From Betaproteobacteria bacterium (lineage in GTDB: Bacteria > Pseudomonadota > Gammaproteobacteria > Burkholderiales > Rhodocyclaceae), in the NCBI GenBank assembly GCA_016703785.1, contig JADJBM010000009.1, positions 186,001-250,000 of the forward strand: a DNA stretch of 64,000 nt, in the 5' to 3' direction. Every line of letters starts with the position of its first letter. Within the stretch, counting starts at the first letter, position 1. The notes under the pieces were generated by a model. The model was not told the DNA's origin, made no database searches, and was given only the letters and a program-made list of their open reading frames with translations. This document shows positions 34,857 to 47,295 of the stretch, one piece after another. Made by a program: the position numbers and the translations under genes.

Positions 34857-37147
34857 TCAGTAGTCCTTCGCCAGCGCCCCGCTAAAGAGACTCGCTGCGT
34901 CCTTGGCAGCGGCAATGCCTTTACGTACATTTTCGTTGGCCAAATCAAGCACGCGTAGCTTTCCCAGCGCCTCTGCAACGGATTCGATGCGGCGGTAAGC
35001 CTTGGCGTGTGTCTCGGCATACAAGGCCAGCCCTTGCAGCTTGGGTAGTGCATCGGCCAGATGGAGGCCGTGAGGGTCAACGATGTCGGCCACAACCGTT
35101 CCATCTGCTTGCGTGGCGAAGAAGATGAAGTCCGGACGAACAATGCCGTATTGCTCGCCAGAGGGGTAAGCAATGCCGAGCGATGACTGCTCTGGCTGTT
35201 GCGGATTGCGATACCAGAAGGTAAAGCCTTCGCGCCTCATCTCGGCCTCAACGACTTTCACTTCCCAAGTGGATTTCAGTTCTGCCGGGTAGTCGCCCTG
35301 CGCATCGCAAAGCAGGTGGCTCTTGTAGGTCGGCAGTGCCGTTTCAACATCCTTCTCACGTGCTTTTGTTGGCTCGAATCTGGTTTCCGGCTTAACCAAA
35401 TCCACATCCTGCGGTTCGGTGCTCATCTCCCTGATCTGGCGATACGATTCCTGCCGATCGTGCGACAGTCCCTTGATGACTGCGCCGTATTTCTCCAGCC
35501 ACGCCTTGGCCAGTTTATCCGCCTCGGCATCAAAGTAGGGTTGCACTTCCGTCACCAAGCCGAGGGCAGCAACGGAAACCCGCCCATCGACCAACGCTTC
35601 CTCGAATTCATCCGCTTCCTCCGGGTCTGCCACCCTGTAAGCGAGGGCATCGACGTAGGTGCGGGAAATGTCCGGGCTAAAGATGCGGGCAGCACGACGG
35701 TAGGCATCGTCAATCACCGCCATGTCGGCAGCTTCCAGAAACTCGTCGAAGGTCTTAGTCTTACCCTTGAGGTCGGCCACCACCGTCTTGCCGTCAACCG
35801 TCATGACCGCACTGCGCTTCTGTACGATTTGCGCTTTGTATTTCTCCTGCGCAGCATCCAGCACCTTGTGCATCTCGGCATGGGCCAACTTGCCAGCGCC
35901 CGGCAGAATGTCATCCGACGCCAACTCGTGCGCCAAAGAGGTCAAACGCTTTGCCGGCTTGGCGCCGCGTTGCGGACGGGTCTGAGAAGGCAAAGCCTCG
36001 AATTTGTCCCACACGGCTTGAGATGCCGCGGGGTTCGGCTTCATCTCCACGGGATTGATGAGCACACGACCGCCGGGCGGCGGCGAGGTATCGTCACCCT
36101 TCATCAACGCATCGACGACCTCCCCAACGGTCTTGACATCGAACTTGGGCAACAGACAGTCCACAGAGTTGAGGCGGTCATCGCCGGGAATGCGGCGAGC
36201 CAGCGGTGAGCGCACCATGCGGCCCAACAACTGGGTAATGTGGGTGCGATCAACCGCCGCGCGGAAAGACACCATCACCTCGGCACGCGGGCAGTCCCAC
36301 CCCGTGCTGATGGCATCCTTCGCAATCAGCACGCGCACCCAGGTGGATTCCTGCACACGCTCCGGCGTGATGTAAGGCACGTTGCGATTGCCGAACTGCT
36401 GGGTCGTATGTTCGCCGAACACATGCGCCACGCAGCCGCCCGGCAAGTCCGGCCATTGCTGATAGATCGTGTCCAGAGCACGGCCAATGTCGTTCGGATC
36501 GGGGGTGTTGGGCACCTGCAGCACCATTAACGGCAGGACGGTATGCGCTTCATCCTGCTGCTTGGCGTACTCGGCCCAAGCCTCGGTCGAGGCTTTCAGC
36601 TTGTCGGTGGCGCGGCGCACCAGCACCGTATCGAAATCACCGACTTCATCGGGAATGTCGAGGATGATGGTGTCCTTGATGAGACCGGATTCCTGCACCT
36701 TGGTCGAATCCACCTCCACATTCGGCAGGGTGATGCGCTTCTGCGCACCTTGCATTGCCTTATTAAAACGATCCACCGTGGCGGAAATCCCCCACACCAC
36801 CGGGATGCCGGGCACGCCGCCGACGCCGTTGATGAGCCGCTGGACGATGGTCTTTGCTTCTCCTGGGCTTCGGGTTCCCCATGCCGCGGTGCGCCTCATC
36901 CAGCACCAGGTACAGGGTCAGATCCGGCACCACCGCGCCGGGGTCGGCATCGAAGTCGTACTCGTCATCGCCATGAAACAGCGCCTCGAACGCGGCAGCC
37001 GCCATCACCGTCTTACCAGCGCCGGTGACGGCGGTCAGAGAGAACGCATGCTTGTCGTCATCTTCATGCCAGCGTTTACGGGCTTTCTTCAAGTTGGCCA
37101 GCATTCGCGGACAGCGTCGCCTGGTAGTCCTTGAAGGTGAACTTCAT
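34857..37147 (-). pseudogene. Type III-like restriction enzyme Res subunit (SF2 helicase-nuclease), degraded
   Basis: Restriction subunit that translocates on DNA and cuts with the Mod partner. From ATG 37147 (MKFTFKDYQATLSAN) the frame shifts near 37105 into KARKRWHEDDDKHAFSLTAV and Walker A TGAGKTVMAAAAFEALFHGD. After DADPGAVV roughly 100 residues of the family are missing, resuming at LTLYLVLDEAHRG (DEAH box). A second shift near 36885 (GGGGAACCC) leads into the long frame SPGEAKTIVQRLINGVGGVP, VVWGISATVDRF and TGWDCPRAEVMVSFR. A C-terminal nuclease-like region (LKSTWEVKVVEAE, RPDFIFF) ends at 34857. Its ATG overlaps the region just after the mod stop. Confidence 0.82.
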
Positions 37148-37150
37148 GCC

Positions 37151-39025
37151 TTATTCCCCGTTGGAAAAGCTGAAATTGGTCAGGTAAGACTCATACAGCC
37201 GCACCGGCTCCGACGCCATCGGGCAGGCGGCGGCGATGGCCTGGAAGCGGCGGTCGTCGTCAGTGACGATGTAGGCCACGCTCAAGTTCTTGGCCTTGCC
37301 CACGGCTTTGATGTAAGGAGCTGCGCGATCCACATCCACCAACAGCCCGTACGCATCCGCCACATCCCATCCGCCTGGGCAGCTCTGTCGATACGCCGGC
37401 CTCGAGCTGCCCGCGCGCAGCCACAGCAGAGGCGCAATACGGTAAAAGCGCGGTTGTGGCTAACGGAAATGGGCGTTTCATAGGTCAGGTTGAAGAACTC
37501 GGCGTTTTCCTCGAAGCCGTCGGCCATCGGGAATTCGTCGGTGAACTTGTAATCGCCCTTGATCGGCTCGCCGTCCGGCGTCATGCCCGTGATCGCGGCA
37601 GCCACGCGCGGCTTGGTGATGTAGTCGCAGATACCGCGCTTCTCCCAGTCGGCATACCGGAACCGGAGAAGAAGTCCAGAATGACAGCATTCGGCTTGTC
37701 TCCAACAAAAAACCGAAGCGAATCTTCAACGGCATATAGAGACTTCGGGAATGGAAAACGACGATCAGGGATTAACCTTGAAAGAACCAGTGATCCGCCA
37801 CTCTCCGCGTTGTGAGATGCCATGTTCCACACGCGCTTTGGGATGACGCCCTTGCGTTCACGAACAGCCTGGACCGACCCGTCGGGATCGCGGCCAACCA
37901 TCGATTCGACCATCCTGTATGGCATCAACAGTGCCGCTCGGGCAGATAGGGATTGCAGGCTTGTTCGTCTCAGACTTGTGATTGGCGAGAGCGGAATGAA
38001 ACCATCTTTGAGATACCGCTTTGGCCATCTCCCTGAGGTAATACCCCAGAGACCCTTCCACCATTCGGCCCCGGGCGCACACGGCAAAACGTCACGCAAC
38101 GGCACCTGATCGGTTGCAACGTCATCGGCGATTGGGTCTCCGATGGCGTGGATGTGTCCGGACTGTACGTTCACGAAGATCGGGTAGAACTGGTTGGGTC
38201 GCGCCCCGCGCTTTGCTGTTGGTTCGCGTCGTCGTAGTCCAAGCCATTCAATCGCACGTCCGATCTGGGCAGTTGCCGAGCGTGAGTCATCCAACATGTT
38301 TCGTTCACCTAGCTGGACGGTGGAACTGCCGATTCGAACGAAGTAGATGAACTCTTCAACGCGCGAGAACTGCCCGAATCGCGCCAGCACCTTTGGCGGC
38401 GGATCACCGAGGTCACCATCTCAATTTCTGAATCCGGAAACACCTGCTCCAGCAGCAACCCAAGTCGTAGATACTCTTTTTCGTCGATGGTGACGATCAA
38501 TACTGAATCCGCAGGATTGAGCAGCTCCTTCGCCGCCAGCAAACGTCGCTCCATCATCGCCAGCCATTTGCTGTGCCGATAAAGATCGTCTCCCTCGACA
38601 TAATCGTTGTTGTATTTCCAATCCTTCGCGCCGGTGTTGTACGGCGGGTCGATGTAGATGGCGTCAACCTTGCCACGGTGGGTGTAGGTCAGCGCCTTCA
38701 GGACATGGTAGTTCTCGCCATTGATGACCGTGTGAAAGGGCTTGTCAGCGCCACGCTGCACCTTGCCGGTGCTGACCAGACCCGGATAGAGGGTGTCGCG
38801 GAACTCGGCCACGACCGCCAAGTCATCCAGCTTCACGGTCTGCGTCTGCGCCTCTGCCGCGCCCAGCAGTTCCAGTTCGGCCACCTTGCCTTCACCGGCC
38901 TTGTGTATGGCCATGACCTGCCAGAACCGTGGGTCGCCTTTCTTGGGAGAGCCGCGCTCCGGCAGTACGCGCACCTTGTCGCCCTTACGGATGAGGCGCT
39001 GCGGCAGTTCCGCTCTATGCCGCGA
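37151..39025 (-). pseudogene. Type III-like DNA adenine methyltransferase Mod, heavily degraded
   Basis: Modification subunit of the R-M pair with res. The order of motifs (DPPY first, FxGxG later) marks a beta-class N6-adenine methylase: KVDAIYIDPPYNTGAKDWKY near 38660-38600, then NAVILDFFSGSG near 37670. Between them the frame changes near 38400, 38385 and within 37870-38050. Directly after FSGSG about 45 residues are missing, and the frame resumes at DWEKRGICDYITKPR and PIKGDYKFTDEFPMADGFEE. Another shift near 37440 precedes the conserved end ADAYGLLVDVDRAAPYIKAV to LTNFSFSNGE. The N-terminus is blocked by a stop near 39026. It cannot be functional as written. Confidence 0.82.
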
Positions 39026-39309
39026 TTATTCTTTTGGACCTTCGATGCCAGATCGTTTCAAGCACTATGCGCCCCCGAGGCTCTCACTGCCTTGGAGTCC
39101 GCGCTTAGGTTGGCTTTACCAATGGCCAAAGGCGAGGTGCAGCCATTGTAGATGACCGTGTGCAGAAATCTACGGGCCTCACTGACGGCTTTATGCTCCA
39201 ACGATGACATCCATCAAAAGGTCCATCACTGGCAGCTTTGGCAGACAACCGTGAGTTGCCAGACAACAGGACGACTACCTGATGCAATGGAACGCTTGCT
39301 TCACGATTC
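39026..39309. other. Short region between mod remnant and PIN toxin, no gene recognised
   Basis: Moderate GC, with stops in every frame that I followed. It may contain the lost N-terminus of mod, but no family motif is visible. Confidence 0.35.
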
Positions 39310-39747
39310 CTATTCTGGAATGAGTACGGTCAGATGCTGGCGCCTGAGCAGTTTCTTGAAATCTGCGTCGAAAGTGACGAGGTGCTCCCCGTAGTACACC
39401 ACTGCGGCTGCCAGCCAGGCGTCGGGAATGTCGTTGGCCGCGAGTTTCTTTTCCCGGCAGAGCTGACGCAGCATGGGCCACTCCGCGCCCAGGGAGGGCA
39501 TTTCAACGCCAGGTACCGCCAGGAGGCTATCCAGAAACCCCATGGCCGCGTCCACTGGTGTGGGGCGGACGAATATTCGCGGATTGGTGACCAGACGCAG
39601 GAAACTGGCGGCCACCATCGGCATCAGCTTCAACCCGTCGCCCAGCGAACAGGCCGCGACTGCCTCATCGAGGCAGGCATAGGCGACAGTATGGTGCGGG
39701 TGGTCGCTGCGCGAGGCGGCAAGCAGGACGTTGACGTCAGGCGTCAT
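39310..39747 (-). CDS. PIN-domain toxin (VapC family)
   Basis: A 145-residue PIN ribonuclease. It starts MTPDVNVLLAASRSDHPHHT (first acidic metal ligand at Asp4), has LMPMVAASFLRLVTNPRIF in the middle, and the later acidic residues in ANDIPDAWLAAAVVYYGEHL and VTFDADFKKL. The four acidic ligands expected appear to be kept and the frame is clean. No complete antitoxin gene lies upstream; only a possible tail (GVNPGSNKSLLDAAGDDA then a stop overlapping the toxin ATG) can be read in a second frame inside the fumC 3' end. An orphan toxin or a damaged antitoxin is implied. Confidence 0.82.
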   Translation of the reverse strand: MTPDVNVLLAASRSDHPHHTVAYACLDEAVAACSLGDGLKLMPMVAASFLRLVTNPRIFVRPTPVDAAMGFLDSLLAVPGVEMPSLGAEWPMLRQLCREKKLAANDIPDAWLAAAVVYYGEHLVTFDADFKKLLRRQHLTVLIPE

Positions 39748-41249
39748 CGCCTGCGGCGTCCAGCAGAGACTTGTTGCTGCCTGGATTCACGCCGGCAGCC
39801 AGTCCGCCGCGCCCCCTTGACGGGGGGCCTGAGCCGGCCCGCCCGCGACCCCTCCCCCGCCCCCGACCGCGTCATCGCCTCCGCCCGCACCCACCGCTCG
39901 AAGTCCGCTTCACTTACATACCCCAGCGCCAGCGCCGCTTCCTTGAGCGTGCTGCCCTCGGCGTGGGCGCGCTTGGCGATTTCGGCGGCGCGGTCGTAGC
40001 CGATGTGCGGCGCCAGCGCGGTCACCAGCATGAGCGAACGCGCCATGAGTTCGGCGATGCGCTCGGGGTTGGCTTCGATGCCGCGCACGCAGTGCGCCTC
40101 GAAGCTGGCCATGCCGTCGGCCAGCAGGCGCACGCTCTGCAGGAAGTTGTGCGCGATGAGCGGCTTGTACACGTTGAGCTCGAAGTTGCCGGAGGCGCCG
40201 CCGAAGTTGAGGGCGACGTCGTTGCCGAAGACCTGGCAGCAGATCATGGTGAGCGCCTCGCACTGCGTCGGGTTCACCTTGCCCGGCATGATGGAGCTGC
40301 CCGGCTCGTTCTCCGGCAGGCTGAGTTCGCCCAGGCCGCTGCGCGGCCCGGAGGCGAGCCAGCGGATGTCGTTGGCGATCTTCATGAGCGCGGCGGCGAG
40401 CGTCTTCAGCGCGCCGTGCGCGGCCACCAGCGCATCGTGCGCGGCAAGCGCGGCGAACTTGTTGTCGGCGACGGTGTAGGGCGCGCCGCGCTGGCGCGAC
40501 AGTTCCGCCGCGACGCGCGCGCCGAACTCGGCATGGGTGTTGAGGCCGGTGCCCACCGCCGTGCCGCCGACGGCCAGCGCATGTAGGGGCGGCAGCGCGG
40601 CGGCGATGTACGACTCGGCCTGCTGCAGTTGCGCGACGTAGCCGGAGAACTCCTGGCCCAGCGTCAGCGGCGTGGCGTCCTGCAGGTGGGTGCGGCCGAT
40701 CTTGACGATGCCGGCGAAGGCGGCGGCTTTCTCCGCCAGCCGGTCACGCAGGGCGCGCAGGGCCGGCAGCAGATTGTCGCGCAGGCCGTCGCAGGCGGCG
40801 ACGTGCATGGCCGTGGGGAAGATGTCGTTGGAGGACTGGCCGAGATTGACCGCGTCGTTGGCATGGACCAGGCGCTCCGCGCCGCGCGCGCCGCCGAGCA
40901 GTTCGGAGGCGCGGTTGGCCAGCACCTCGTTCATGTTCATGTTGCTCTGCGTGCCCGAGCCGGTCTGCCAGACGCTGAGGGGGAATTCGTATGGGTGGCG
41001 GCCGGCGAGCACTTCGTCGGCGGCCGCGGCGATGGCGTCCGCTTTTTTCTTGTCGAGCAGGCCGAGGTCGCGATTGACCACGGCGCAGGCGCGCTTGACG
41101 GCGGCCAGCGCCATGACCAGTTCGTCCGGCATGCGCTCGGTGGAGATGGCGAAGTGCTGCAGCGAGCGCTGCGTCTGCGCGCCCCACAGCCGTTCGGCGG
41201 GGACCTCGATGGGGCCGAATGAATCGCGTTCGGTTCGTGTGTCAGCCAT
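39744..41249 (-). CDS. fumC: Class II fumarate hydratase FumC with aberrant C-terminal extension
   Basis: Converts fumarate to malate in the TCA cycle without an Fe-S cluster. It shows SVWQTGSGTQSNMNMNEVLA, the TLGQEFSGYVAQLQQ region and the superfamily signature GSSIMPGKVNPTQCEAL. The family normally ends near residue 463 (about VRAEAMTRSG here), but this frame runs on about 36 residues (ARRTGCRRESRQQQ, Arg-rich) through a GGCCCCCCGTCAAGGGGG repeat and stops overlapping the ATG of the PIN toxin. Loss of the native stop by repeat insertion is likely. The start ATG follows GGATACCCC. acnA is divergent on the right. Confidence 0.93.
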   Translation of the reverse strand: MADTRTERDSFGPIEVPAERLWGAQTQRSLQHFAISTERMPDELVMALAAVKRACAVVNRDLGLLDKKKADAIAAAADEVLAGRHPYEFPLSVWQTGSGTQSNMNMNEVLANRASELLGGARGAERLVHANDAVNLGQSSNDIFPTAMHVAACDGLRDNLLPALRALRDRLAEKAAAFAGIVKIGRTHLQDATPLTLGQEFSGYVAQLQQAESYIAAALPPLHALAVGGTAVGTGLNTHAEFGARVAAELSRQRGAPYTVADNKFAALAAHDALVAAHGALKTLAAALMKIANDIRWLASGPRSGLGELSLPENEPGSSIMPGKVNPTQCEALTMICCQVFGNDVALNFGGASGNFELNVYKPLIAHNFLQSVRLLADGMASFEAHCVRGIEANPERIAELMARSLMLVTALAPHIGYDRAAEIAKRAHAEGSTLKEAALALGYVSEADFERWVRAEAMTRSGAGEGSRAGRLRPPVKGARRTGCRRESRQQQVSAGRRRR

Positions 41250-41340
41250 GGGGTATCCTTTCAGTTGAACGCAGGCTGGTGTGGTGCGGTCTCATAGTTT
41301 GATTCGTTTGGCTTTTGTGTGGGTGGCGACTGTATATACC

Positions 41341-41442
41341 CCCTCTCCCGCTGGCGGGAGAGGGTTGGGGTGAGGGTGGATCGGCTGCTTGCCGCTCGCC
41401 TGCCCCTCACCCTAGCCCTCTCCCCGCATGCGGGGAGAGGGG
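41341..41442. repeat. REP-like palindrome pair between fumC and acnA
   Basis: CCCTCTCCCGCTGGCGGGAGAGGG (41341-41364) and CCCTCTCCCCGCATGCGGGGAGAGGGG (41416-41442). They occupy most of the 248-bp divergent fumC-acnA promoter region. The remaining left part (41250-41340) contains TTGATTCGTTTGGC-like AT-richer sequence that may hold the fumC promoter. Confidence 0.85.
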
Positions 41443-41497
41443 ATAAGTGTTCGCGGCTGCCCGCACGAACCTCTGATGTCCATGTTTGGAGGACCTA

Positions 41498-44269
<2,772 letters not shown>

Positions 44270-44272
44270 GCG

Positions 44273-45976
44273 CTAGCGGTTGAAGCTATAGCCCTCGGCC
44301 GGGTGCAGCTGCCAGGCGCCGTCGCCGCAGAGTTCCAGCACCTGCTGGTGATACTTCAGCAGGGCCGGGCGATGGCTGACGCTGACGAGCGTCGTTTCGG
44401 TGGCGGCCAGCTGCTTGTACAGGCTTTCCTGGTTGGCGACATCGAGCGCGCTGGTGGCCTCGTCGAGCATGGCGTAGCGCGGATGGGCCAGCAGCACCCG
44501 GGCAAAGGCGAGGCGCTGCTGCTCGCCGATCGAGAGCAGCTTCTCCCAGTCCATTTCGACATCCAGCCCGCCGAAGCGCCCGGCCAGGTCCGGCAGGTTC
44601 ACCCGCTCCAGCAGCCGCTGCAGTTCCGCATCCGCAACCGGCCAGCCCTGGTGCGGATAAAGGAGCTGGCTGCGCAGCGTGCCCAGCATCATGTAGGGCC
44701 GCTGCGGCAGGAAGAGGATGTCCTCCGGCCCGGGGCGCACGATGCGCCCGCTGCCGGAATGCCATAGCCCGGCGATGGCGCGCAGCAGCGAGCTCTTGCC
44801 GCTGCCGCTCTCGCCGACGATCATCAGCCCCTCGCCCGGCGGGACCGACACCGAAAGGTCCCGCACCAGCGTGCGCTCGTAGTTCGGCGTCTGCAGGGTG
44901 ACATGCTCCAGCGCCACGGCGAAGCCCGGCACCGACTCGATGACGCTGCCGCGCCGCGCCCGCTCCGCCGGCGGCGCGGTCAGCACCTTCTCGAAGGCAT
45001 TCAGGCGGTCGATCCCCGCCGCGAAGCGGCTGAGGCTCTCGAAATTCTCCACGATCACCGAGATGGCGCTGAGGATGGCGGCAAAGGCGCCGGCCGCCTG
45101 GACGGCCCGGCCGACCTCCAGTTCGCCGGAGAGCACGCGCGAGGCGATGATGGCGCTGGGCAGGACGATGGTGAGCAGCCCGTAGGAATACTGGAACAGG
45201 TTGAGGAAGAGCTGGCTGCGGATGAGCCTGTTGTAATTGCGGAAGGCCTCGGCAAAACGCCGCCGGACCTGCTGCGACTCCTGCGCCTCGCCGCGGTAGA
45301 AGGCGATGGATTCGGCATTCTCGCGGATGCGCACCATGCCGAAGCGGAAGTCCGCCTCACGCTTGAGCTGCAGGAAGTTGAGGGCCATCAGCGGCTTGCC
45401 GAAGACGAACAAGGTCGTCACGGTGCCGAAGATGGCATACACGACGAGGAAGTAAACCATCTCGCGGGAGATCGCCCAGAGCACGTTGCTGAAGGCCGCC
45501 AGCTGCAGGACGGCGCCGATGAAGATGAGCAGGAAGTACAGCGAGCGCTGGGTAAAGGTGTTGATGTCCTCGGCGATGCGCTGGTCGGGGTTGTCGATGC
45601 CGGCGTTGGCATTCAGTTCGTAGTAATGCCGCTGGCTGAAGTAGCTGTCGAGGAAGCGATCCGTCAGCCAGCGCCGCCAATGGATGCCGAGCTTGTCGCG
45701 CACGAAGTAGAAGAAGGCGTAGATCGGCACCGCCACGACAAGCAGGCCGAGGCAGAACCTGATGGCGTCCCAGAAACGCTCCTCCTCGCGCGCCGCCAGG
45801 GCCGAGGTGAATTCCCCCGTCTGCTCGTTGAACAGCACGGCAAAGTGCGTCTGGCCCAGGAGCAGCAGCACCAGCAGCACCAGCAGGCCCCAGGCCTTCC
45901 ATTTTTCATCGTGGCGCCAGTAAGGCGTCGCGATGGCCCAGTAGCGCTGCCACAGGCGGCGATCGACACTTCTCAT
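44273..45976 (-). CDS. ABC transporter, fused membrane and ATPase domains (SbmA/YddA-like)
   Basis: A 567-residue inner-membrane transporter of the ABC_membrane_2 type, the SbmA/BacA-related family that moves peptides, vitamin B12 or similar compounds. The membrane domain has segments such as GLLVLLVLLLLGQTHFAVL, AIRFCLGLLVVAVPIYAFFY and YFLLIFIGAVLQLAAFSNVL, with DNPDQRIAEDINTFTQRSLY as the family marker. The ATPase has Walker A MIVGESGSGKSSLLRAI, signature LSIGEQQRLAFARVLL and Walker B YAMLDEATSALD. The family core starts at MRSVDRRLWQRYW. The acnA stop is 3 bp away, convergent. The substrate cannot be predicted. Confidence 0.85.
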   Translation of the reverse strand: MRSVDRRLWQRYWAIATPYWRHDEKWKAWGLLVLLVLLLLGQTHFAVLFNEQTGEFTSALAAREEERFWDAIRFCLGLLVVAVPIYAFFYFVRDKLGIHWRRWLTDRFLDSYFSQRHYYELNANAGIDNPDQRIAEDINTFTQRSLYFLLIFIGAVLQLAAFSNVLWAISREMVYFLVVYAIFGTVTTLFVFGKPLMALNFLQLKREADFRFGMVRIRENAESIAFYRGEAQESQQVRRRFAEAFRNYNRLIRSQLFLNLFQYSYGLLTIVLPSAIIASRVLSGELEVGRAVQAAGAFAAILSAISVIVENFESLSRFAAGIDRLNAFEKVLTAPPAERARRGSVIESVPGFAVALEHVTLQTPNYERTLVRDLSVSVPPGEGLMIVGESGSGKSSLLRAIAGLWHSGSGRIVRPGPEDILFLPQRPYMMLGTLRSQLLYPHQGWPVADAELQRLLERVNLPDLAGRFGGLDVEMDWEKLLSIGEQQRLAFARVLLAHPRYAMLDEATSALDVANQESLYKQLAATETTLVSVSHRPALLKYHQQVLELCGDGAWQLHPAEGYSFNR

Positions 45977-46104
45977 CGTGTGCTGCAAGCTCCCGGATGA
46001 ACCGGGAGAATGTCCCCAAGCTGGCAGGAAGCACCATTCTAATATGCCATGCTGTTCAGGGCCGGGCCAAAAGGGAAACCCAATCGGAAGCCCAGGCGAA
46101 AACC

Positions 46105-46173
46105 CTAAGCGAAAACCCACAGCGCGACGGACAGCCCCGTCGTCGCCCAGAACACCACAGTATCGGGATTCAT
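46105..46173 (-). CDS. Possible small membrane peptide (22 aa)
   Basis: ATG at 46173 is preceded by a strong GGAGGAAATC ribosome site. The peptide MNPDTVVFWATTGLSVALWV ends FA and then TAG; it is hydrophobic enough to span the membrane once. It lies in the 312-bp gap between the ABC transporter and the WYL regulator. No family was recognised. A chance ORF with a good ribosome site is the alternative. Confidence 0.4.
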   Translation of the reverse strand: MNPDTVVFWATTGLSVALWVFA

Positions 46174-46251
46174 GATTTCCTCCATATCCAACCATCCATG
46201 TCGTAAAGGATAAGGAGGGGGCTGGCTCAGGGCGTGAGCCCCTCACCCCGA

Positions 46252-46277
46252 CCCTCTCCCCGCGCGCGGGGAGAGGG
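46252..46277. repeat. REP-like palindrome
   Basis: CCCTCTCCCCGCGCGCGGGGAGAGGG, immediately downstream of the WYL regulator stop (46289). Confidence 0.85.
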
Positions 46278-46288
46278 GGAAGAATGGG

Positions 46289-47260
46289 TCAGTACTGCTC
46301 GAGCGCCTTCTGCAGTTGCGACGCGACGTCCTTGCGCAGCGCGGCCGGCCCCAGCACTTCGACGCCGGGGCCCTGCTTGAGGATGTCCATCACCAGTTCG
46401 CGGCTGTCGGAGAACGGCACGTCCAGCAGGTAGTTGCCGTCCTTGTCGAAGCGCGCCTTCTGCCGCGGGTGCCACTGCTCGAGCGACACCCAGCGCGCCC
46501 GCTCGGGCGTGAAGCGCAGCTTGGCCCAGGTGATTTTCCGCCCGGAGAAGATGCCGTAGCCGGCGCCGAGCACGGAGTCGAGCGTCTTCTCCGGCACGTT
46601 GCGCGCCAGCTGCTCGATGATCTCGGCGCGGCGGATGGCGTCCACCGCGAAGCTGCGCAGGTCGTTGCGCAGGTGGCACCAGGCGTCGAGGTACCAGTTG
46701 TCGCGGTAGTGCACCAGGCGCTGCGGCGACACTTCGCGCTCGATGGTCTCGTCGCGCGCCCGCACGTAGTGTGAGATCAGCAGCCTTTTCCGCCGCAGCA
46801 GCGCCGAACCGACGACGGCGAAGTGGTCCAGCGCCATGCGGCGCGAGGCCATGCCGAGGATGCGGATGCGCTTGTGGATCTCCTCGGTGGTGTCGTCCGT
46901 CGTGCCGAGCAGCGCACGCAGGCGCGCCAGCAGCGGCGCGATGTGCGGCCCGAGCAGGCCGCCGGTGTCCAGGCCCATGAGCAGGTGCTGCATGGTGAGC
47001 AGCGCATGCACCTCCTGCGCCGAGAACCACAGGCCGGGCAGCTCGTACTGCGCCGCGCCGCCCTCGCGCCCGGCGAAGCGGTAGCCGCCCTCCTCGCGGT
47101 CCCAGACGATGGGCGCGTTGAGGCGGTTGCGCATGTATTCGAGGTCGCGCTTGATCGTCGCGCGGGAGACTTCCAGCTTCTCGACGAGTATCGAGAAGGG
47201 AACGATCTTCTTGTCGTTGAGCAGCTGGTCGATGCGGTAGAAACGCTCGGTGCGGTCCAT
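46289..47260 (-). CDS. WYL-domain transcriptional regulator (YafY-like)
   Basis: A 323-residue regulator with an N-terminal DeoR-like helix-turn-helix (TERFYRIDQLLNDKKIVPFS, SILVEKLEVSRATIKRDLEY). A central WYL domain carries the name-giving residues (VHYRDNWYLDAWCHLRNDLR), followed by a C-terminal WCX-type domain (WVSLEQWHPRQKARFDKDGN). WYL proteins often sense nucleic acid or nucleotide signals and control defence or DNA-damage genes, but the ligand here is unknown. The ClpX-like gene lies 35 bp upstream on the same strand, so the two may be co-transcribed. Confidence 0.9.
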   Translation of the reverse strand: MDRTERFYRIDQLLNDKKIVPFSILVEKLEVSRATIKRDLEYMRNRLNAPIVWDREEGGYRFAGREGGAAQYELPGLWFSAQEVHALLTMQHLLMGLDTGGLLGPHIAPLLARLRALLGTTDDTTEEIHKRIRILGMASRRMALDHFAVVGSALLRRKRLLISHYVRARDETIEREVSPQRLVHYRDNWYLDAWCHLRNDLRSFAVDAIRRAEIIEQLARNVPEKTLDSVLGAGYGIFSGRKITWAKLRFTPERARWVSLEQWHPRQKARFDKDGNYLLDVPFSDSRELVMDILKQGPGVEVLGPAALRKDVASQLQKALEQY

Positions 47261-47295
47261 CGTGCAGGCTCCGGTGGCTCACGGGGTGAGCCAGA

